A stretch of DNA of 64,000 nt from Corallococcus silvisoli. GTDB taxonomy: Bacteria > Myxococcota > Myxococcia > Myxococcales > Myxococcaceae. A model generated the notes under the pieces. It ran no database searches and was not told the DNA's origin. It saw nothing but the letters and a program-made list of their open reading frames with translations. The stretch is taken from NCBI RefSeq assembly GCF_009909145.1, contig NZ_JAAAPJ010000008.1:62001-126000 (forward strand). The letters are read 5' to 3'. Of this stretch, positions 58,877 through 64,000 are shown one piece after another (positions within the stretch are counted from its first letter, which is position 1; each line of letters starts with the position of its first letter). A program made the position numbers and the translations under genes.

Positions 58877-60034
58877 ATGAACGCCTCGGACCTGCCCGCC
58901 GTGCTGTACGTGGACGACGATGCCCTCAACCTGAGGGTGTTCGACGCCAACTTCGGGCAGCGGTTTCGCATCTTCCGGTGCTCGTCGCCCAACGAGGCCC
59001 TGGCGCTGCTGGAGCAGCGGCGTGGGGAGATTGGCGTGGTGCTGTCGGACCAGCGCATGCCGGGGATGACGGGCGTGGAGTTGCTGGAGCGCGCCCGCAC
59101 CATCGCGCCGGACGCCAAGCGCATGTTGGTGACGGCGTACGCGGACATGCAGGCCGTCATCGACGCGGTGAACCGCGGCCAGGTGACGCGCTACTTCGTC
59201 AAGCCGTGGGACCGCGCGGAGCTGCTGGCGGCGCTGGAGGACGCGCTCAAGATCGCTCGCCTGGAGCTGCGCATCCGCGAGGTGGAAGGCCGGATGATGA
59301 AGTCCGAGCGTCTGGCCACGCTGGGGCAGGTGACCGCGGGCATCGCGCACGAGCTGATGGGCCCGGTGGGCTACCTCACTCAGAACGTGTCGTCGCTCCA
59401 GCGCGACATGCACCGCGTGGTGCAGTACGTGTCGCGCCACCTGGCGACGGATCCGGACGCGGACGTGTCCTCCACCGTCGAGGACCTGCCGGCCCTCATC
59501 AAGGACCTGTCCGAGGGCGCCAGCCACCTGCGCGAGGTGGCGCTGGGCTTGCGCGCGCAGGCGCGCGGCGAGGACATGGAGGCCACCGCGGACGTGGCCG
59601 AAGTGGTGTCCTTCGCGGTGAAGCTGGCGCGGGCGGAGGTGCGTGACCGGGCACGGCTCACCAGCAACGGCGAGCCGGTGCGCATCGTCTTCGGGCCGGT
59701 GAAGCTGTGCCAGGTGCTGCTCAACCTCATCGTCAACGCGGCGCAGGCCATGGAGGGCACGGGCCGCGCGGGCCGCATCGACGTGCGGTGGGCGGCGCGC
59801 GACGAGGAGGTGGTGCTGTCGGTGGTGGACAACGGGTGCGGCATCCCCGTGGCGCTTCAGGAGCGCGTCTTCCAGCCGCTGTTCACCACCAAGCCCGTGG
59901 GCATCGGCACCGGCTTGGGCTTGTCCATCTGCCGCGAGCTGGTGACGCAGTTCGGCGGTCAGCTCCGCCTGTCGTCCACGCCGGGCGAGGGCACGGAGAT
60001 CGAGCTCACCTTCAAGCGAGCCCTGCTCCCTTGA
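58877..60034 (+). CDS. Response regulator-histidine kinase hybrid (REC-HK)
   Basis: A 385-residue soluble protein with an N-terminal receiver (D13-D-D, phospho-acceptor Asp58, Thr86, Lys109), a long connecting helix and a kinase core: H-box with His158 in A-G-I-A-H-E-L-M-G-P, N-box N-L-I-V-N-A-A-Q-A-M, G1 D-N-G-C-G-I, F-box F-Q-P-L-F-T-T-K and G2 G-T-G-L-G-L-S-I. The H-box has Met where many kinases have Asn. It lacks a membrane segment. ATG 58877 has a strong GGAGG 6 nt upstream; ATG 58859 adds six residues. Another REC protein lies 0.6 kb downstream and may be its partner. Confidence 0.92.
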   Translation: MNASDLPAVLYVDDDALNLRVFDANFGQRFRIFRCSSPNEALALLEQRRGEIGVVLSDQRMPGMTGVELLERARTIAPDAKRMLVTAYADMQAVIDAVNRGQVTRYFVKPWDRAELLAALEDALKIARLELRIREVEGRMMKSERLATLGQVTAGIAHELMGPVGYLTQNVSSLQRDMHRVVQYVSRHLATDPDADVSSTVEDLPALIKDLSEGASHLREVALGLRAQARGEDMEATADVAEVVSFAVKLARAEVRDRARLTSNGEPVRIVFGPVKLCQVLLNLIVNAAQAMEGTGRAGRIDVRWAARDEEVVLSVVDNGCGIPVALQERVFQPLFTTKPVGIGTGLGLSICRELVTQFGGQLRLSSTPGEGTEIELTFKRALLP

Positions 60035-60608
60035 GCCCGAAGGCGTTGTGCAGGAGGCGCCACACCCGGTAGAGCGTCTCCCCCTCCTGCGTGCGCACGT
60101 TCCGCACCAGGAGTGCGCGTTGGGGTTCGGACTCGGGGCCATATTCCACCACGAGTGCGTAGCCGCCCTTCGGAGGTTCGATGATGTGCACCGCGCGCAC
60201 GTCGTCGAAGGGCAGGGTCAGGGTGCGCGCGGCCCCCGGGGCCCACGCCAGCGTCTCCAGCCGCAGGGACTCCGTCTTGAAGTGCAGCACGAAGCGCCGG
60301 CGCCGCAGCCGCGCCTCCACCCCGAGCGCGCAGCCCACCATCGCCCCGGCGAGCACGAGCAGCAGGGTCGCGGCACCCGGGGTCCGGGAGGCATCCAGGA
60401 CGAGCAGCACCAGCCCCACGACGGTGCACACCCCGGCCAGCCCCACGCAGAGGGACGGCAGGAGCCGCAGCGTCCAGGGCGGCGGCAGGGACTCCCCCAC
60501 CAGTCGTCCTGCGTCGTAGAACAGCCGCACATCACCCAGCCGCGGCGGTACGCGGTTCTCCCGGAGCGCGTCTTCGAAGCTCACCCGGCGATGATAGGCG
60601 GACCGCAT
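60012..60608 (-). CDS. Hypothetical membrane protein
   Basis: A 198-residue protein with two membrane helices (about 45-70 and 75-95) followed by a soluble beta-rich domain (about 100-185) resembling bacterial PH-like domains in pattern. I do not recognise a family. ATG 60608 has GAGGGTCGGA upstream; GTG 60584 is a possible shorter start. Its 3' end overlaps the 3' end of the REC-HK gene by 23 bp, and it diverges from the next REC gene with only 48 bp between start codons. Confidence 0.75.
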   Translation of the reverse strand: MRSAYHRRVSFEDALRENRVPPRLGDVRLFYDAGRLVGESLPPPWTLRLLPSLCVGLAGVCTVVGLVLLVLDASRTPGAATLLLVLAGAMVGCALGVEARLRRRRFVLHFKTESLRLETLAWAPGAARTLTLPFDDVRAVHIIEPPKGGYALVVEYGPESEPQRALLVRNVRTQEGETLYRVWRLLHNAFGLKGAGLA

Positions 60609-60656
60609 GCTTCCGACCCTCGAAGTTGGGCGAGAGCTGTGCGATCCTCCCAATTC

Positions 60657-61625
60657 ATGGATCTCCCGTTTGAGACCGGTGAAGGTGAAGGGGAAGGGCG
60701 GGGGACGCTCGCCTCGAAGGTGCTGCTGGTGGATGACGAGCCGGTGGTGCTCGACATCTGCGTGCGCCTGTTGGGGCGGGAGGCGGACCTCATCGTCTCT
60801 CCCGTGGGCAGCGCGGAGGAGGCGGTCGTCCTCTTGAAGAACCAGCGCTTCGACGTCCTGGTGACGGACAAGAACCTGCCCGGCATGGGCGGCGTGGAGC
60901 TCATCGCCGAGGCCCGCCGCATCCAGCCCGCGCTGGAGGCGGTGATGATCACCGCGTACGCCAGCTCCGAGTCCGTCATCGCCGCGTTCGCCGCCGGCGC
61001 CAGCGACTACATCATCAAGCCCTTCGACGACCTGCGGGTGTTGCGCGCCAAGGTGCGCGCCGCGCTGGAGCGCAGGTCCGAACGCGTGCGCACGCGCGAC
61101 AGCGCCCGCGAGGTGGCGCGGCAGGCCGCCGCGCTGCTGGATGCCGGCCGGGACGCGCCGGAGCCCGCGCACGTGGCGCTGGAGACGGAGCTGCGCAACT
61201 ACGAGGAGGCCGTGCGCCTGGGCCACTCCGGCAACATCGCGGTGGTGGGCAGCGCGGAGGCCGTGAAGGTGCTGCGGGACGCGAGCTTCGAGGTGGTGGA
61301 GCTGCCGCCGTACTCGCCCCAGCTGGACGGCGCGGACGTGGTGGTGGTGGAGACGGGCGACCCCCAGTGGCACACGCTGGCCGAGCGGCTCCAGAACGGC
61401 TCCCCGGACGTGGTGCTCCTGGCCGGCGCGGACGCCGACCTGAGCGACCTCCTGGAGGCCATCACCCTGCGCATGGACCTGGTGGGCTACGGCCAGGCCA
61501 ACGCCGCCCGCGTCCTGCCAGAGAAGGTGCGCATGCTGCTGATGCGCCGGGGCATCCAGCGCGCCCAGCAGCGGCTCACCTCCGCGCTGGACACCTTCCG
61601 GCAGAGCATCGCGTCCACGGCCTGA
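60657..61625 (+). CDS. Response regulator with uncharacterised C-terminal domain
   Basis: A 322-residue protein. After an acidic G-E-G-E-G-E-G leader the receiver domain (about 20-140) has D26-D27-E, phospho-acceptor Asp71 in V-T-D-K-N-L-P-G, and the late K-P-F. The C-terminal half (about 160-320) looks like a second, degenerate receiver-like fold (I-A-V-V-G-S-A-E-A-V-K-V-L) without the acceptor Asp, then a helix. No DNA-binding output is visible, so it probably acts by protein contact. No Shine-Dalgarno sequence precedes the ATG. It may be a partner of the REC-HK at 58877. Confidence 0.88.
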   Translation: MDLPFETGEGEGEGRGTLASKVLLVDDEPVVLDICVRLLGREADLIVSPVGSAEEAVVLLKNQRFDVLVTDKNLPGMGGVELIAEARRIQPALEAVMITAYASSESVIAAFAAGASDYIIKPFDDLRVLRAKVRAALERRSERVRTRDSAREVARQAAALLDAGRDAPEPAHVALETELRNYEEAVRLGHSGNIAVVGSAEAVKVLRDASFEVVELPPYSPQLDGADVVVVETGDPQWHTLAERLQNGSPDVVLLAGADADLSDLLEAITLRMDLVGYGQANAARVLPEKVRMLLMRRGIQRAQQRLTSALDTFRQSIASTA

Positions 61626-61704
61626 CGCCGCCGGGGCCATTCCTGAACGAGGGGTGGCCCCGCTCGCGGAGCAGGGAGGGGTTCGAGAGCCCGCAAAAGC
61701 GAAA

Positions 61705-61732
61705 CGCCCACCTTCTTTTCAGAAGGTGGGCG
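61705..61732 (-). terminator. Strong terminator after tRNA-Glu
   Basis: Read on the minus strand, an 11-bp perfect stem (61732-61722 with 61715-61705) and a TGAAAA loop, followed by TTTCGCTTTTG. It closes the gltX/tRNA-Gln/tRNA-Glu direction and lies 6 bp from the tRNA end. It also stops transcription from the REC gene on the other strand. Confidence 0.85.
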
Positions 61733-61738
61733 TCTCAG

Positions 61739-61810
61739 TGACCCTGCCGGGATTCGAACCCGAGTTTGAGCCGTGAGAGGGCTCCGTCCTAACCACTAGA
61801 CGACAGGGCC
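61739..61810 (-). tRNA. tRNA-Glu (anticodon CTC)
   Basis: 72 nt. The acceptor stem GGCCCTG pairs with CAGGGTC (one G:U), discriminator A. The anticodon arm is G-A-G-C-C / C-T-C-T-C-A-C / G-G-C-T-C, so the anticodon is CTC and it reads GAG. The T arm has G-T-T-C-G-A-A-T. The 3' CCA is not encoded. It is on the same strand as gltX and tRNA-Gln, 81 bp downstream of the latter. Confidence 0.96.
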
Positions 61811-61891
61811 AGATTTCTTCCCTACAACCGCGTCGTTTCTGCCGACGCTTCCTACAGTCTCCGTTTCACTCAGTCAACCGGAGATTTTCAG

Positions 61892-61962
61892 CTGGGGAAC
61901 TAGGATTCGAACCTAGATAAGCAGAGTCAGAGTCTGCTGTCCTGCCGTTAGACGATTCCCCA
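61892..61962 (-). tRNA. tRNA-Gln (anticodon CTG)
   Basis: 71 nt. The acceptor stem TGGGGAA pairs with TTCCCCA, discriminator G. The anticodon arm is G-C-A-G-A / C-T-C-T-G-A-C / T-C-T-G-C, so the anticodon is CTG and it reads CAG. The T arm has G-T-T-C-G-A-A-T. CCA is not encoded. It lies between a small exported-protein gene and tRNA-Glu. Confidence 0.96.
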
Positions 61963-62014
61963 AGGACCTGCGACTGCGGGCGCTTCTACTACCGACTTCT
62001 GCTGCTGACTTCAA

Positions 62015-62425
62015 CTACTTCGTTTTCCTGACCGGCTTGCTGTCGGGCTTCTTCGCCGGCTTCGTCGTCCCCTGCAGCGGGACGACGTAGATGCGAACTT
62101 CCTCGTTCGCTTCGTAAATATTCAGCCCCTCGAAGTTCTTCCCCGACGGGTTGGAGATGTGCACGGCCTTGATGCCCGGCTGGTTGACGATCGACCGCCT
62201 CGGGTAGCTCGAGGCTGGGTAGATGTTCTTGTAGTAGTCGAGCGTCGCCTCGAAATCACGCGACGCCCGGTACCTGTTCTCGCCCACCTTCTGGGCACCA
62301 TCCGGAATCTGGGCGCCGTTCACCACCTCGGCGCCCGAGGCCGTTGCCCAGAGGGCCAGCAGCACCACCCCGAGCGGGCGCGCCTTATAGAAATGGGGTC
62401 GCAGGCTGTCAAGCGGTCGCGTCAT
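62015..62425 (-). CDS. Small exported hypothetical protein
   Basis: A 136-residue protein. Residues about 17-33 form a signal peptide or anchor (V-V-L-L-A-L-W-A-T-A-S-G-A); the mature part (D-G-A-Q-K-V-G-E-N-R-Y-R-A, then F-E-A-T-L-D-Y-Y-K-N-I-Y) looks like a small alpha/beta domain, followed by a Lys/Pro-rich tail. I do not recognise a family. ATG 62425 has TATCTT ending 8 nt upstream and no Shine-Dalgarno sequence. It follows gltX by 46 bp and precedes the two tRNA genes. Confidence 0.78.
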   Translation of the reverse strand: MTRPLDSLRPHFYKARPLGVVLLALWATASGAEVVNGAQIPDGAQKVGENRYRASRDFEATLDYYKNIYPASSYPRRSIVNQPGIKAVHISNPSGKNFEGLNIYEANEEVRIYVVPLQGTTKPAKKPDSKPVRKTK

Positions 62426-62471
62426 CGCCGGCCAAGATAGGGCCCGGCGCCGTCCGCGTCCACCGACAATC

Positions 62472-63917
62472 TCACCCGCCGCGGGCCAGCGCCGCGTCGA
62501 TGCGCCGGAGGGCTTCATCGCGCCCCACGAGCAGCAGCGTCTCCCCGATGCCGGGGCTGGTGGTGTTGCCGGTGATGGCCACGCGCAGCGGCTGGGCCAC
62601 CTTGCCCATGCCCACCTGGGCGGACTCGCTCACCGCCTTCACCACGCCGTCCAGCGGCTCCACGGTCCACTCGGGCAGCGCGGCCAGCTTCTCCCGGGCC
62701 TGGCGCAGGAGGCCCAGCGAGTCGCCGCTCAGGTGCTTGGCGGCGGCCTTCTCATCCAGGGTGACGCCGGTGCGGAAGTAGATGGACGCGGTGTTCGCCA
62801 TCTCGTCCAGCGTGCGCGAGCGCTCCCGCAGCGCGAGCACCAGCGGCTCCAGGCGCGCGTCGCCCTTCACCTGGAAGCCTCGGGCCTCCAGGAAGGGCGT
62901 CAGCCGCTCCGCGACCACGGACGGCGGCAGCAGCTTGAACCACTGCTGGTTGAGCCACTGGAGCTTCTCCGGGTTCCAGACGCCGGACGTGCTGCCCACG
63001 CCGTCGAAGTCGAACCACTCCACCATCTGCTCGCGGGTGATGACCTCGTCGTTGCCGTGGCTCCAGCCCAGGCGGATGACGAAGTTGAGCAGCGCCTCCG
63101 GCATGATGCCCGTGCGCGCGTGCAGCATCACGTCCGCCTCCGGGTGCTTGCGCTTGGAGAGCTTCTCCCGGTCCGGTCCCAGGATGAGCGGCAGGTGCGC
63201 GAAGTCCGGCGGCGTCCAGCCCAGCGCCTGGTAGAGCATCAGCTGGGGGAACGTGGAGTTCACGTGCTCCTGGCCGCGCGACACCAGGGTGATGTCCATC
63301 AGGTGGTCGTCGATGACGCAGCCGAAGTTGTAGAGCGGGATGCCGTCCGCGCGCATCATCACCCAGTCATCCAGGTCCGAGTACGGCTTGGAGATGACGC
63401 CCAGCACCTTGTCGTCGAACGACGCGGTCCCCTCGCCGGAGGGCATGCGGAAGCGGATGACCGCGTCCTCCAGTTTCTTGCCGGCGGGCGGGGCCTTGAG
63501 GTCGTGGCAGGTGCCCTCGTAGCGGTAGGCGCGGTTCTCCTTCTCCGCCACGGCACGGCGCTCGGCGATCTCCTCGCGGGTGCAGTAGCACCGGAAGGCC
63601 TTGCCCTGGGAGATGAGCTGCTCGGCGTGCGCCCGGTAGGTGTCCAGCCGCTGGGTCTGGAAGTAGGGGCCGTACTTCGGGTCCTCCTTGCCGGGACCTT
63701 CATCCCAGTCCAGGCCCAGCCAGTTCAGGCCGTCCAGGATGGCCTTGACGGACTCCGGGGTGGAGCGCTCCTGGTCCGTGTCCTCGACGCGCAGGATGAA
63801 CGTGCCGCCGTAGCGCCGTGCGTAGAGGTAGTTGAAGAGCGCCGTGCGAGCGCCTCCGATGTGGAGGTATCCAGTAGGCGACGGAGCGAAGCGGACGCGG
63901 GGTTTGGATGAAGCCAT
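62472..63917 (-). CDS. gltX: Glutamyl-tRNA synthetase
   Basis: Class I synthetase that charges tRNA-Glu, 481 residues. The HIGH motif reads H19-I-G-G, and the KMSKS motif K252-L-S-K-R256, the normal form in GluRS. C-Y-C followed about 24 residues later by C-H matches the zinc site of E. coli GluRS. The C-terminal anticodon-binding helical domains are present. The enzyme feeds both translation and hemA. On the same strand follow a small gene, tRNA-Gln and tRNA-Glu. Whether this enzyme also glutamylates tRNA-Gln cannot be told from sequence. Confidence 0.97.
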   Translation of the reverse strand: MASSKPRVRFAPSPTGYLHIGGARTALFNYLYARRYGGTFILRVEDTDQERSTPESVKAILDGLNWLGLDWDEGPGKEDPKYGPYFQTQRLDTYRAHAEQLISQGKAFRCYCTREEIAERRAVAEKENRAYRYEGTCHDLKAPPAGKKLEDAVIRFRMPSGEGTASFDDKVLGVISKPYSDLDDWVMMRADGIPLYNFGCVIDDHLMDITLVSRGQEHVNSTFPQLMLYQALGWTPPDFAHLPLILGPDREKLSKRKHPEADVMLHARTGIMPEALLNFVIRLGWSHGNDEVITREQMVEWFDFDGVGSTSGVWNPEKLQWLNQQWFKLLPPSVVAERLTPFLEARGFQVKGDARLEPLVLALRERSRTLDEMANTASIYFRTGVTLDEKAAAKHLSGDSLGLLRQAREKLAALPEWTVEPLDGVVKAVSESAQVGMGKVAQPLRVAITGNTTSPGIGETLLLVGRDEALRRIDAALARGG

Positions 63918-63992
63918 GGGCAGGCGGGCGATAGCAGGACGGGGACACGAGGGTCAACGCAAGCCGCCCGCTTGAGGTTAGGCTGCGCGCCC

Positions 63993-63998
63993 AAGGAG
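63993..63998 (+). promoter_or_regulatory. Ribosome-binding site of a gene starting beyond the right edge
   Basis: AAGGAG two bases before the end of the window, on the plus strand and divergent from gltX, is a perfect Shine-Dalgarno sequence in otherwise non-coding DNA. The gene it serves is not visible. Confidence 0.45.
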
Positions 63999-64000
63999 AC

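Overview
The window is high-GC chromosomal DNA (roughly 69 % by eye, codons almost always ending in G or C) from a delta-proteobacterial myxobacterium, most likely Myxococcaceae (Corallococcus or Myxococcus type; the sequence alone does not let me choose). The evidence is a CdnL/CarD-type transcription factor, a MYXO-CTERM sorting tail, many lipoproteins, FHA, PilZ, GGDEF and REC/histidine-kinase proteins, and a 113-residue AT-hook protein of the kind seen in myxobacteria. No phage, IS element, integrase, CRISPR array or rRNA is present. I read 53 protein-coding genes (one cut by the left edge), one probable gene fragment, two tRNA genes, and a set of terminators, promoters and repeats. The region is mostly housekeeping and envelope genes, densely packed.

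Left part (1-16 kb): the end of a CBM9-like protein, comEC with a small coupled partner, cdnL with a double-hairpin terminator, an FHA membrane protein with 66-bp internal repeats, cysS, an M28 peptidase, the uvrB-uvrC repair pair, a DUF507 protein and a proline-rich protein. After these comes a 650-bp gene-free stretch with a 37-bp tandem repeat array, an inverted repeat and a 5'-truncated gene remnant.

16-28 kb: a minus-strand operon of porin, imelysin lipoprotein and di-heme (DUF1111) lipoprotein that looks like a metal (iron) acquisition unit; a minus-strand DUF3108-DUF4091-DUF3108 operon; a small zinc ribbon protein; yggS-maf; a GAF-GGDEF protein; and a PpiD/SurA-like foldase.

28-43 kb: the rod-elongation operon mreC-mreD-mrdA-rodA followed by a PilZ protein; an AT-hook/zinc-motif protein with a long AT-rich upstream region; trxA; then hemX-like, hemA, hemC, hemD, running into a MYXO-CTERM protein translationally coupled to a GspE/PilB-type ATPase.

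43-64 kb: an outer-membrane protein, lipoprotein and 5'-nucleotidase operon; a Nudix protein; an OPA-type MFS transporter; an unknown membrane protein; a HAD protein; the pyruvate dehydrogenase genes E1alpha-E1beta-E2 (E2 has two almost identical lipoyl domains); a DUF2795 protein; a REC-histidine kinase; a membrane protein; a REC protein; and finally gltX, a small exported protein, tRNA-Gln and tRNA-Glu, all on the minus strand and closed by a strong terminator.

The most unusual signals I can see are these. (1) Several genes without a Shine-Dalgarno sequence have a TANNNT-like hexamer exactly 7-9 nt before the start codon, which suggests leaderless mRNAs. (2) The 37-bp hairpin-forming tandem array. 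(3) A LexA-like site in front of uvrB. (4) gltX placed upstream of its own tRNA substrates. (5) Coupling of a MYXO-CTERM protein, whose metalloprotease motif is damaged, to a secretion-type ATPase. I did not find a clearly new multi-gene defence or mobile system.
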